A DNA stretch of 64,000 nt from JAKFWF01 sp963741505 (lineage in GTDB: Bacteria > Pseudomonadota > Alphaproteobacteria > Rhizobiales > Hyphomicrobiaceae): contig CAVUIJ010000017.1 in assembly GCA_963741505.1 (NCBI GenBank), forward strand, positions 62,001-126,000, read 5' to 3'. The notes under the pieces were generated by a model. It did no database searches. It was not told where the DNA came from and was given only the letters and a program-made list of their open reading frames with translations. This document shows positions 1 to 8,134 of the stretch, one piece after another (the stretch's first letter is position 1; every line of letters starts with the position of its first letter). A program made the translations under genes and the position numbers.

Positions 1-2
1 AA

Positions 3-593
3 CAGCCGACTGGCGGCAGGATCGAGGTCGACGGCAAGCCCGTCGCCCGCCCCGGCTGGCGCCGCACGATGATCTTCCAGGACTACGCGCTGTTTCACTG
101 GCTCTCCGTCGAAGACAACATCGCCTTCGGCCTCGAGATGAAGAATGTGGCCAGCACCGAACGCGACCGGATCGTCGCCCACTACATCGGCCTCGTCGGC
201 CTCAAGGGTTTCGAGAAGCGCTATCCGCATCAGCTGTCGGGCGGCATGCGCCAGCGCGTGTCGATCGCCCGCGCGCTCGCCGTCGATCCCGACATTTTGC
301 TGATGGACGAGCCGTTCGCCGCCCTCGACGCGCAGAACCGCCAGCTCATGCAGGCGGAGACCGCGCGGATCCTGGCGACCACGAAAAAGACCGTGGTCCT
401 GGTGACGCACTCGATCGAGGAGGCGATCACGCTGTCTGATCGCATCGTCGTCATGACGCGACGGCCGGGGACGGTAAAGGCGAATATCGAAGTCAACCTG
501 CCTCGCCCGCGCAACGAGGACGATCCACAATTCATCGCGTTGAAAAAGCAGATAAGGCTGCTCATTCACGACGAATTCGAAGTCGAGGCGTAG
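3..593 (+). CDS. ABC transporter ATP-binding protein, nitrate/sulfonate/taurine type (5' truncated)
   Basis: The gene enters from outside the window, so Walker A is missing; the visible frame is open from base 3. It encodes the nucleotide-binding subunit that drives an importer of the SsuB/TauB/NrtD family. Visible motifs are the Q-loop (IFQDYALF), the signature LSGGMRQRVSIARAL, Walker B with its glutamate (ILLMDEPFAALD) and the switch histidine (VTHSIEEA). Substrate cannot be read from the ATPase; nitrate, sulfonate, taurine or a related anion are the family choices. The permease and binding protein, if present, lie upstream of the window. The stop codon touches the left arm of a large inverted repeat (592-861). 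Confidence 0.93.
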   Translation, partial: QPTGGRIEVDGKPVARPGWRRTMIFQDYALFHWLSVEDNIAFGLEMKNVASTERDRIVAHYIGLVGLKGFEKRYPHQLSGGMRQRVSIARALAVDPDILLMDEPFAALDAQNRQLMQAETARILATTKKTVVLVTHSIEEAITLSDRIVVMTRRPGTVKANIEVNLPRPRNEDDPQFIALKKQIRLLIHDEFEVEA

Positions 594-861
594 AGCCTGT
601 CCGAGCAGTTTTCATGGAGTTTCATCGCGCTTGCATGGTCCAGATGGCAGGAGCGTCGGCGCCGCCGATACCCAAAGGTATCGGCAAGCTGCGCGACGAA
701 CCAGATGGGCCATGCAAGCGCGACCGGAGGTGGCCCAATCTCGGCCGCCCGCCGCGTCGCAACCCTCGGCCGTAGCTCAGGCTACGACCGGCGGGCTGCT
801 CCTTGCGGTTCGGCTCGACCTTGGGCCATGAAACCTCATGAAAACTACTCGGACAGGCTCT
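592..861. repeat. MITE-like 270-bp inverted-repeat element
   Basis: A 25-base arm at 592-616 (agagcctgtccgagcagttt...) recurs inverted at 837-861 with one mismatch. Inside there is a second dyad (cgcttgcatgg near 627 against ccatgcaagcg near 710) and a short hairpin cgtagc/gctacg near 771-786. The left arm begins within the stop codon of the ABC ATPase gene. Short open frames inside it look like by-products of the palindrome. The size and perfect ends suggest a miniature inverted-repeat element or a large REP-type palindrome. Confidence 0.6.
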
Positions 862-874
862 TTGGTCGGCGATA

Positions 875-1354
875 TCAGTTCGGCCGGATCACGATCAGAA
901 CCTGGTCGAACTCGACCAGCGAACCGTCGGCAGCGCAAATCGCTTCGACGATGCCGTCGACCGGGGCGGTGATCGTCGAATAGAGCTTCATGACCTCGAT
1001 CAGACACAGCGGATCGCCGGCGCGGACCCGCTGGCCGACCTCGACGAACGGTTTCTCCTTCGGCGACGGCCGCTGGTAGAAGACACCGACCGTGGGTGCG
1101 CGCACCCCGATTGATCCAGCCGGAACCGAGGCAACGACGGGCGAGGCCGCCGTCGCCACTGACGGCGCCGCAGCACGCGACGCAGGAACGGGCGCGGCTG
1201 CGATCGACGGCTGGAATGCCGGCGGTGACGCGCTCGCCGACGAGCCGCGTCGTACCTCAAGCCGCACCCCTGCCAGGTCGAGCACGACCTCCTCGCATTT
1301 CGACGCGTCAATGATCTTCAGGATCTCGGCAACTTCCTTGAACGTAAGCGTCAT
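875..1354 (-). CDS. Biotin carboxyl carrier protein (BCCP-like)
   Basis: A 159-residue protein with an N-terminal helix-rich part, an Ala/Pro-rich linker (about residues 45-75) and a C-terminal biotinyl domain. The biotinylation site is the lysine of EVMKLYST, matching the EAMK/EVMK motif of carrier proteins. It carries carboxybiotin between a biotin carboxylase and a carboxyltransferase. The start at 1354 is preceded by GGAAGG; a longer frame to 1435 exists but lacks such a site. It is close to AccB in shape, yet its neighbour is a pyruvate carboxylase-type carboxyltransferase transcribed away from it, not AccC. It may therefore serve a dedicated carboxylase rather than fatty acid synthesis. 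Confidence 0.85.
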   Translation of the reverse strand: MTLTFKEVAEILKIIDASKCEEVVLDLAGVRLEVRRGSSASASPPAFQPSIAAAPVPASRAAAPSVATAASPVVASVPAGSIGVRAPTVGVFYQRPSPKEKPFVEVGQRVRAGDPLCLIEVMKLYSTITAPVDGIVEAICAADGSLVEFDQVLIVIRPN

Positions 1355-1598
1355 GAGCAATGACCTTCCGAACTTCAGCGAGGCCAGACGCGCGGCGAAT
1401 TGCGCGTTCAGCTTGACAGGCATTGGGTCCACCACGAACTATGACTATCTCGAAATACGAAATCAATCGGCTTGCCCAATGAGACGTTTCTTGCGACCAA
1501 CTTCGTCCTATTCGATCACGGGGTAACCACCCCAACCACCGGCGAGGCCCGGCTGCCGCGAGGCACGACGTCGGCCAGAAGCGACGAGATCCGAACTC

Positions 1599-3059
1599 AT
1601 GGTACGCAACATTCGCCTGATCGACGTCACCTTGCGCGACGCGCACCAATGCCTGTGGGCGACGCGGATGACCACGGCGATGATGAAGGAGCTGGCGCCT
1701 CGCCTCGACCGCGCGGGATTCGAGGCGATCGATCTCGTCGGCGGCGCGGTGTTCGACGTCTGCGTGCGCTACCTCAGGGAGGATCCGTGGGAGCGCATGC
1801 GAATACTCTCGTCCTGGGTGACCGAGACGCCGCTCATCGTCCACACCCGCGGTCAAAGCCTGTTCACGTTCGAATTCTTCGCCGACGATGTCGTCGAGTT
1901 GGCGGCTGAGCGTTTCGCCGCCAACGGCATCCGCTACCACACGCCGTACGATGCGCTGAACGACATGCGCAACCTCGAAATCCCGATCAAGGCCGCCAAG
2001 CGCAACGGCCTCTACGTCGCCGGCGGCCTCGTCTATACGTTCAGCCCCGTCCACACCGACGCATATTACGTGGCCAAGGTGCGCGACCTGATCCGGCACG
2101 GCGTCGATGCCGTGTTCCTGAAGGATGCCAGCGGACTGCTGACGCCCGAACGTATCGCGACCTTGGTACCGGCCATCAAGAAGGCGCTCGGCGAACGCCC
2201 GCTGCAGATCCACACGCACTGCAATTCCGGACTGGCACCGTACGTGGTTCTGCAGGCGGTCGAGCACGGCGTCGATGTCGTGCACACGGCCACCTCGACG
2301 CTCGCCAACGGCGTGTCCCATTCGCCGACCGAGCGCGTGGCCCGCAATCTGCGCCGTCGCGGCCACAACGTGGCGATCGATCTGACGCTGGTCGAGGAAG
2401 TGGCCGAGCGGCTGCGCTACATCGCCGACAAGGAGGACAAGCCGGTCGGCACGCCGAACGAATACGACGAGTTCCATTTCCAGCACCAATGCCCCGGCGG
2501 CATGGTCTCCAACCTCGCCTACCAGCTCGAGACCATGGGGCTGAAAGGGCGCCTCGAGGAAATCCTAGAGGAGGCCTGGCACGTGCGCGAGGATCTGGGC
2601 TACCCGATCGTGGTCAGTCCGTTCGCGCAGTACATCGTCACGCAGGCGGTGCTGAACGTTGTCGGGCGCGACAAGGGCGCGGCGCGCTACCAAACCGTGC
2701 CTGACGAAGTTCGCCTCTACGTCCGCGGCGGCTATGGCGAGATTGCCGGCCGGATCGATGCCAATCTGTACGATCGCATCACCCGCGGGGCCGAACCGAT
2801 CAAGGTCCGCCCCGGTGCTTTGGTTCCGCCCGCGCTCGCGCGTCTGCGAACGGCCCGCGGCCCATTCGCCAGCGACGACGATCTCCTGCTCGCCGCCTTC
2901 TACGATGACGGCCAGTATCGGGCGCTCAAGGACGCAGGCCCCATCCGCACCGACTATCCGTTGATGGAGACGCCGCTGCTGACGCTGGTGAAGGAACTGA
3001 GCAACCGTCCGACGATCAAGAGTTTCCGACTGGCAATGCCGACGTCATCGGTTGACTGA
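1599..3059 (+). CDS. Pyruvate carboxylase/oxaloacetate decarboxylase-type carboxyltransferase subunit
   Basis: 486 residues of an HMGL-like TIM barrel with the conserved carboxyltransferase opening DVTLRDAHQCLWATRM (about residues 9-24), the metal-lysine region FLKDASGLLTP and the metal-binding HTHCNSG, followed by the post-barrel helical region. Such subunits transfer CO2 between carboxybiotin and a keto-acid such as pyruvate or oxaloacetate. There is no biotinyl domain in this protein; the divergent BCCP 244 bases upstream is the obvious carrier. A biotin carboxylase subunit is not in the window. The exact substrate is an open question. The start is the ATG at 1599; only a weak GAG precedes it. 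Confidence 0.85.
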   Translation: MVRNIRLIDVTLRDAHQCLWATRMTTAMMKELAPRLDRAGFEAIDLVGGAVFDVCVRYLREDPWERMRILSSWVTETPLIVHTRGQSLFTFEFFADDVVELAAERFAANGIRYHTPYDALNDMRNLEIPIKAAKRNGLYVAGGLVYTFSPVHTDAYYVAKVRDLIRHGVDAVFLKDASGLLTPERIATLVPAIKKALGERPLQIHTHCNSGLAPYVVLQAVEHGVDVVHTATSTLANGVSHSPTERVARNLRRRGHNVAIDLTLVEEVAERLRYIADKEDKPVGTPNEYDEFHFQHQCPGGMVSNLAYQLETMGLKGRLEEILEEAWHVREDLGYPIVVSPFAQYIVTQAVLNVVGRDKGAARYQTVPDEVRLYVRGGYGEIAGRIDANLYDRITRGAEPIKVRPGALVPPALARLRTARGPFASDDDLLLAAFYDDGQYRALKDAGPIRTDYPLMETPLLTLVKELSNRPTIKSFRLAMPTSSVD

Positions 3060-3141
3060 TCCGGCCGGCTGAGGAGCAACCCGGGCCAAACTCGAACCGA
3101 ACAGGTGACATCACCGGATTTAGTCGGTCCAAGGGTCCCAC

Positions 3142-4119
3142 TTACGCCGTTAGCGCATCGCGAATCGACTTGGGATGCAGCGGGCCACGGCAAAGCTTGC
3201 GGATGGCCTTGACCGCACGGCCGCGCTGCGGCTCGCCGATACCGAGATCGTCCAGCGCCTGGGCGAAGCTCGCGGCGAACTTGCCGTTGTGGACCGGCGG
3301 GCGGTTGGCGAGGATCACCTCGTCACGCAGCGCTCGGTACAAGCGACTGAAAACGATGCGCTTTTCACCCGCGATCTGGTCCGACGCCCGCAGCAGGCTC
3401 AAGGCGTCGTGCAGGCGCATCACGCGATACCAGTGCTTCGACTGCGCTTTCGTCCGGCGCTTATGCGCACCAAAGACGTTGACCTGATTGCCACCGTGCT
3501 GCCGGTGATAGGTGATGGCCTCGGGCGCAAATACCACGCCCCGGCCGAACGTCGCCAGCACCGCGAGCAGCCAGTCGTACTCGGTGCCGAACAGGAACAC
3601 GGCCGGGTCGAGCGCCTCGCGCCGCATCAATAGCGCATGACCGGAAACGACGCTGCGAAACAGAAAATCGGTGTTGTCGCGGCCCTCGATGGGGGGGCCG
3701 ACGTGATCGAATATGGTTTCGCCCTTGGCCTGGCCGCCACGATCGATCAGCTGCGACGTGCCGTAGCACAGCGCAGCATCGCCGATCGCCGCGCGCAGGT
3801 TTTCGATCTTGCGCGGGTGCCAGACGTCGTCCTGGTCGCAGAACATCACGTGGCTGCCACTGGCCTGCCCGGCCAACGTCCGGAGTGCCAACCTCTGGCC
3901 GAGATTCGACGCTGACGAGGTCAGTTTCAGCCGCTCGTCACCGGCCGCAAGGTCCTTGACGATGGCGGCCGAGCCATCGGTTGACCCATCGTCGTGGACC
4001 AGCAGTTCGAAGTCGCGGTGCGACTGCGCCAGCACGGACTGAACCTGCTCGCGCAGGTAGGCCGCCCCGTTGAAGACGGGGAGAAGGATGGAAATTTCGG
4101 GGCGATGGGTATTTTCCAC
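3142..4119 (-). CDS. Family 2 glycosyltransferase
   Basis: 325 residues with a GT-A fold. The N-terminus ISILLPVFNGAAYLREQV and the acidic motifs DDGSTDGS and FCDQDDVWHP are typical of rhamnosyl- or related sugar transferases of GT2. It would add a sugar from a nucleotide donor to a surface glycan on the cytoplasmic face of the membrane. It converges with the carboxyltransferase gene and lies downstream of the interrupted wbsX-like gene, on the same strand, so it belongs to the glycan patch. The acceptor and sugar cannot be deduced. Confidence 0.9.
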   Translation of the reverse strand: MENTHRPEISILLPVFNGAAYLREQVQSVLAQSHRDFELLVHDDGSTDGSAAIVKDLAAGDERLKLTSSASNLGQRLALRTLAGQASGSHVMFCDQDDVWHPRKIENLRAAIGDAALCYGTSQLIDRGGQAKGETIFDHVGPPIEGRDNTDFLFRSVVSGHALLMRREALDPAVFLFGTEYDWLLAVLATFGRGVVFAPEAITYHRQHGGNQVNVFGAHKRRTKAQSKHWYRVMRLHDALSLLRASDQIAGEKRIVFSRLYRALRDEVILANRPPVHNGKFAASFAQALDDLGIGEPQRGRAVKAIRKLCRGPLHPKSIRDALTA

Positions 4120-4212
4120 GATTCCGGTACGTTATTTCATGATACAGTTCAGCTTGACTGCACGAACAGGACGCGGCAATCGAACCCGGCTTCGGACGGC
4201 TTCGCAGCTCGG

Positions 4213-4967
4213 TTAGTAATCTCGCACAAAATGTTTCTTGAGGCGCAGTGTTTCTCGCCTGATTTTATCCCAGCCAAATGGCGTTGAGCTGGCTTTCTTT
4301 TTCTGCGTTCTGGTTCTCTTTCCCCATCGCAATCTCCAGGCTGCCGCCATTCTATCATCCTCGGCTACGTCCTTCGGAATGCCAACATGCACGAATCGGT
4401 TTGCAGTCGATACGCCATCCTTGACCCGCTTTGTAGCCTCCAGAAAGCCTCGGCCATACTTCTGATCCGGTTCGAGATGACAGCCTTCCGCCCACTCGTT
4501 CCAAGCGTTGATGAACAATAGGCCACCGCCATGTGGGTTCCGGTCCCGCGTTTCCTCGAGCGTCTTTTTCAGCCAGTACTCATAGTTTTCCGGCGTGCCG
4601 TTAATAACGACAGTCGCCCTGCCGCCTGTCCGTGCCGTGTTGTCCCATGAAGGAAAAACTGCCTTGTGAATTATAGGATCGTCGTACTGGCGACGGATAT
4701 AGCGCGTTGCAACCTCGCGATAGTCCAGCAGAATGCCGCTAAAAGGCCGCAGAAAACGAGCACCCCGCACTCCCTGAATTCCACTTAGATTATGGGGTGG
4801 AAATTCCACACCACTATTAAATCCGAACTGTTCGTACCCTGTATTGCCGTGCGACAGCGCACAACACAGATGCAGATCCGTGAATCCGTGGTGACGTGCC
4901 CGCGATCTCCACTTTTCGGTGACCTCCCTTGCGTTCGGAATTTGCTGCGGTCTGTACACTATAAGCA
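4213..4967 (-). pseudogene. wbsX-like glycan gene, 3' part (interrupted by IS)
   Basis: C-terminal 251 codons of a WbsX-type protein (the GH99/GT99-like domain of lipopolysaccharide and O-antigen clusters). Typical segments are LLIVYRPQQIPNA, FPSWDNTARTGGR and INAWNEWAEGCHLEPD. It continues the frame of the fragment ending near 5998: removing the IS and one copy of the 9-base flank joins GNP directly to LLIVYRPQ with no frame loss, giving a 424-residue protein. Base composition is lower in G+C than the core genes around it. As it stands the fragment has no start of its own except a fortuitous TTG. Confidence 0.85.
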
Positions 4968-4975
4968 ATGGATTT

Positions 4976-5997
4976 CATACCTATGCCCTTAGCTCCGGAA
5001 CGCGCGGCACGGCAGAGTTTTGTCGATGAGTTGCCGCATGGTCATTGGGGCGCATACCACTAATTGCGCCAGCGTCCGGGCGGCGATGCGGCCGACTCCC
5101 TTCGTCTTGCGGCGGTTATGGCGAAACGCGAACTCGTCGAGATAGGCCTGCAGATGCTTACGGCCGACCGCGCCTGCATGCGTGCCGAGCAGCCAGCGCT
5201 TCAACAGTGACACTGTCCAGTGCACGCCTTGCAGAGTGTCGTTCACGCGTCGCTCGGCGTTGGTCTGCACCTTGGCCTCGTGCGCCCGTTCGCCGAGGCT
5301 GCCGGCATTGTAGCTGGCCAGCCCGTCGGTGGTGACGGCGGCATCGCCGGCGACACACCCGTCGGCGAAATGCTTGAGCGTCGCTTCATCGTTGTTGGCG
5401 GCGTGGGCGAGGCGCACGCGCCCGTCGGTTGTTTCGGTCGCGACGAGGACCATCTCTTTTCCCCCGCGTGTGCCACCCACGAAAGCTTCATCGATTTGAA
5501 CGGCTTGGCTGAGCGGCTCACGCCCGGGCAAGACCAGCGCGGCGCGCAGCTTGTGCAGCCAGGTCCACGCCGTCTTGTACGAGCCGAAGCCCATGATGCG
5601 TTGCAGCTCCATGGCCGAGATGCCGTTGCGACGCGCGCTGATCTCGAACACGGCCCGGAACCATACCTTGAACGGCTTCCTGGTCTTTTCCAGCAGCGTG
5701 CCCGACGTCAGGCTGGTCTGATGGCCGCAGTCGGCGCATTCGAACAGGAAGCCGCCGCGCTCCGGCCAGACCCGCGTGCTGTTGCAGCGCGCGCATGCCG
5801 GTTCGCCGCCCCAGCGCGCCTCGATCCAGTAGGCCCGGCAGTCGGCCTCGGTGGCAAACCGCGCCTCGAACTCAGGCGCTGTCTTCGGGAAATTGCGCCA
5901 CAGATCGTCCCGGCTCTTGTCCGTGTGTGCCATGCGATTACTCCTCGTCAGAGGTCAGATCGCATGCGATTGCGCCGGATGTAAGGGCATAGGTATG
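4976..5997 (-). mobile_element. IS1595-family insertion sequence
   Basis: A complete 1.02-kb element. Its ends form imperfect inverted repeats: CATACCTATGCCCTTA is identical at both ends, followed by two differing bases and TCCGG (21 of 23 match). It is flanked by identical AATGGATTT at 4967-4975 and 5998-6006. This is one base longer than the usual 8-bp IS1595 duplication, so one base may be shared with the element. It carries a single intact transposase gene. The perfect flanks and intact gene suggest a recent insertion. Confidence 0.9.
4989..5933 (-). CDS. IS1595-family transposase (ISXO2-like)
   Basis: 314 residues, full length and uninterrupted. It has an N-terminal zinc ribbon with two CxxC pairs (CARC about residue 47, CADC about residue 65), a helix-turn-helix-like linker, and an ISXO2-type catalytic domain. 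The first acid lies in VQIDEAFVGG, the second in VTTDGLASY, followed by the characteristic HWTVSLLKRWLLGTH and the acidic residue in YLDEFAFRHNRR. It catalyses cut-and-paste or copy-paste movement of the element. A strong GAGGAG lies 8 bases before the ATG at 5933. The stop codon is inside the terminal repeat, as is common for compact IS elements. Confidence 0.95.
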   Translation of the reverse strand: MAHTDKSRDDLWRNFPKTAPEFEARFATEADCRAYWIEARWGGEPACARCNSTRVWPERGGFLFECADCGHQTSLTSGTLLEKTRKPFKVWFRAVFEISARRNGISAMELQRIMGFGSYKTAWTWLHKLRAALVLPGREPLSQAVQIDEAFVGGTRGGKEMVLVATETTDGRVRLAHAANNDEATLKHFADGCVAGDAAVTTDGLASYNAGSLGERAHEAKVQTNAERRVNDTLQGVHWTVSLLKRWLLGTHAGAVGRKHLQAYLDEFAFRHNRRKTKGVGRIAARTLAQLVVCAPMTMRQLIDKTLPCRAFRS

Positions 5998-6518
5998 AAT
6001 GGATTTCCATCCACGCGAAGATAGCGTTGGTCCCGAAGGAAAGGAACGATATCATCGATAAATTGTTCAGCGTCGCCCGGCTTATATTCCTGCGCAATCA
6101 GGACCTCGTGCTCCGCGGCATCCCATCGCCTTGTCCAGTTCTCATTCGCCCAGCAAAGACAGAACGACATATCACTGCCAGGATCGGCCAGCATGTCGTC
6201 GACCGGAACGTCGAGCAGCCGCTTTCCAGAAAACCAATAGTAGTGATAGCAAAAAGCGTCGATGCCGAATGCCTTTGCAACGCGGATTTGCTGCCGCCGA
6301 GTCTCTCGCACGCGCAGATCATAAAATCCAAATTCCGCGGGCAATTGTGGTTGGTAATGCCCGCGAAAGAGTTTCTGTGCCCTCGTTGCATTCGTCCATT
6401 CTGTAAAGCCCTCGCCCCACCATTTGTTATTTTCCTCGAATGGATAAAACTGGGGAAGGTAGAATGCAACCAGCTTCGGATGCGGAGATCCAGCATGCTT
6501 GCGCGGCTCTTGCGTCAT
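5998..6518 (-). pseudogene. wbsX-like glycan gene, 5' part (interrupted by IS)
   Basis: The first 173 codons of the WbsX-type protein whose remainder is at 4213-4967. Conserved segments are KLVAFYLPQFYPFEENNKWW, GFTEWTN, FCYHYYWFSGKRLLD and FCLCWANENWTRRWD, all hallmarks of this GH99-like family. Reading past the insertion point adds about 14 IS-derived codons before a stop. The intact protein would act in O-antigen or capsule glycan assembly, but whether as a hydrolase or transferase is not settled for the family. The gene follows the methyltransferase gene by about 40 bases on the same strand, so the insertion may also reduce transcription of the downstream GT2. Confidence 0.88.
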
Positions 6519-6558
6519 TTCTTCCTCTCATATTGCCGCATAACTTCACATATTGCGG

Positions 6559-7368
6559 TCAGATCGGAAATCCCAGCGCGTGCGCCAATTTGGCGACCCG
6601 CTTCGATCGAAAAAGCCGAGGGTTGCCGAAATTCCGAGGAATCGCAACAGTCTCCAGGTCCACCTCGTTGACGGACGCGGACTTGCGTACCGCCTTGAAT
6701 ACGACCTGATAAACCGAACCGTATTTGTTGCGGGACAGAGCAAGTCGTGTGAGGCGCGGCAGAGATTTCCAGCGCTTGGCAAATTCCGTCTTCTCCGGCG
6801 GCTTTACCACAAACCTCACGTCGACGACCTTGAGCCCAGCCTCATCGACGAGTTGAACGATATTCTTCATGGCAAAGAATCTGATATGGGTCCGATCCAG
6901 CAGGCCCCAATCACGATAATCGAATTCGTAAGTCAGGAGGCAAGCAATAATCGCGTTGTTTCCGACGTGCGGCAATGACACCACGACACTTCCGTCTTCA
7001 GTCAGCAGACTTGCCGCCTGCCTCAGAGTATCGAGCGGGGCTACAAGATGCTCGAGGACATCTGCGATCACAACGTGATCAAAGCGTTGCGTCGGAAAGT
7101 GCTTCGTATGCCATGTTGTGTCGTTCAAATCGACTGGCACTACCTCGTCGCAGAACGTCTTTAGACGCCTAATGAAAGCGGGATCGATCTCCGCTGCGAC
7201 AATTCGACAGCCCCTCAATTCCTTCAATGGCCGAGCAATTGAACCAGGACCGGCGCCGATCTCGAGAACCGTTGAGTTCTGCGCCACAAACCGCAAGACA
7301 TTGGCCCCCGAGTGGTCGCCGTGGGGATCGAACGAATAGTCATAGTTCAACGTTTCGACTTCGGTCAT
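6559..7368 (-). CDS. Class I SAM-dependent methyltransferase
   Basis: 269 residues with a Rossmann-type methyltransferase domain. Motif I is VLEIGAGPGSIARPL (about residues 34-48), the acidic end of beta-2 is AAEIDP, and the post-motif region is FDHVVIADVLEHL. A C-terminal extension of about 90 residues follows. Such proteins sit in lipopolysaccharide and capsule clusters and methylate sugars or acceptors, but the substrate is not deducible. ATG at 7368 is preceded by AGGAAGAG and is preferred to the upstream possible start at 7401. It heads the minus-strand glycan operon (methyltransferase, wbsX-like, GT2). Confidence 0.85.
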   Translation of the reverse strand: MTEVETLNYDYSFDPHGDHSGANVLRFVAQNSTVLEIGAGPGSIARPLKELRGCRIVAAEIDPAFIRRLKTFCDEVVPVDLNDTTWHTKHFPTQRFDHVVIADVLEHLVAPLDTLRQAASLLTEDGSVVVSLPHVGNNAIIACLLTYEFDYRDWGLLDRTHIRFFAMKNIVQLVDEAGLKVVDVRFVVKPPEKTEFAKRWKSLPRLTRLALSRNKYGSVYQVVFKAVRKSASVNEVDLETVAIPRNFGNPRLFRSKRVAKLAHALGFPI

Positions 7369-7636
7369 CCGTCTCTTCCTGCTGCAATTATGCTGCTGCA
7401 ATTATGGCAGCCCATGGAGGAGCCCACCCGCCCCACCGCATCATGGGCAAAGCTGTCTTCTCGCTTATCCATTGCCAACAATACGAAAAGGCCGTCGCCA
7501 GGAGATCTGACCGCAATTCGTCACATATTAGCATCTGCAACACGCCCGGGCAGTGAGTTAACTAAGCTTGTACAATTTGCAAGTCGCATGTTAGCAATTT
7601 TGAGCAATTCCTCTGGACAACCTCTGATTGGAAACG
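7369..7636. other. AT-richer intergenic region upstream of the glycan genes
   Basis: About 270 bases of visibly lower G+C than the surroundings, between the divergent methyltransferase and a small plus-strand frame. It contains a 14-base near-tandem duplication (gctgcaattatg at 7381 and 7395) next to the methyltransferase ribosome-binding site, and AT-rich stretches near 7560-7620 that could hold promoters. No further gene is supported. Confidence 0.5.
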
Positions 7637-7912
7637 ATGAAGTCACGCTTGCTGAATGCGTCAGCAATTGACCGCGCCGCCCGCCTGGCCGAGGCTTTGC
7701 GCGCCAACCTCAAGCGGCGCAAGGCCGCGGCGCGGGGCAGGCCCCCGGAACACGAGCGCCAGCCGGCGCAGCCGGAGCCGGCCAGCCACCGCATCCGCGC
7801 CGGCCGACCCAACCCGCCGCGACCCCGATTCCGCTTGACTTGTGCACTGCAGCATGAGACATGCAGTCCATCGTCGACCAATTCGGCGATTTTCGGCGCT
7901 CCAGCCGCGTGA
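7637..7912 (+). CDS. Small basic hypothetical protein
   Basis: A 91-codon frame whose N-terminal segment RAARLAEALRANLKRRKAAA (about residues 12-31) resembles a short conserved alphaproteobacterial protein often encoded near murA/hisD. The rest is Pro/Arg-rich and may be out-of-frame or non-conserved. The ATG at 7637 is preceded by a weak GGA. It lies upstream of the DEAD-box helicase, with 220 bases between. The function is unknown, and the C-terminal half may not be real. Confidence 0.4.
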   Translation: MKSRLLNASAIDRAARLAEALRANLKRRKAAARGRPPEHERQPAQPEPASHRIRAGRPNPPRPRFRLTCALQHETCSPSSTNSAIFGAPAA

Positions 7913-8134
7913 AAGATTGCGCACTTGGTCTCGGCCTCTCGTTTCGGCCAGCCTGCCTCAAGCGCAGTTTCCTGTTGAGCGCCTTCATCCTCTACCCAAA
8001 ACCGACTCCCAGGCCACGCGGGGTGTCACCCAGCAAAGCCGCGCCGGCCAGCATGGCCCGCCGGACCGTTGGCACATGCATGACACATGCGTGCCCGGCC
8101 GGCTCCGTGCGCGGGACCAGGAAAGAACTGAAAC

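Noticed and set aside
631..983. Short plus-strand frames in the 592-861 repeat
   Set aside because: They lie in the repeat or antisense to the BCCP gene and have no family character or ribosome-binding site.
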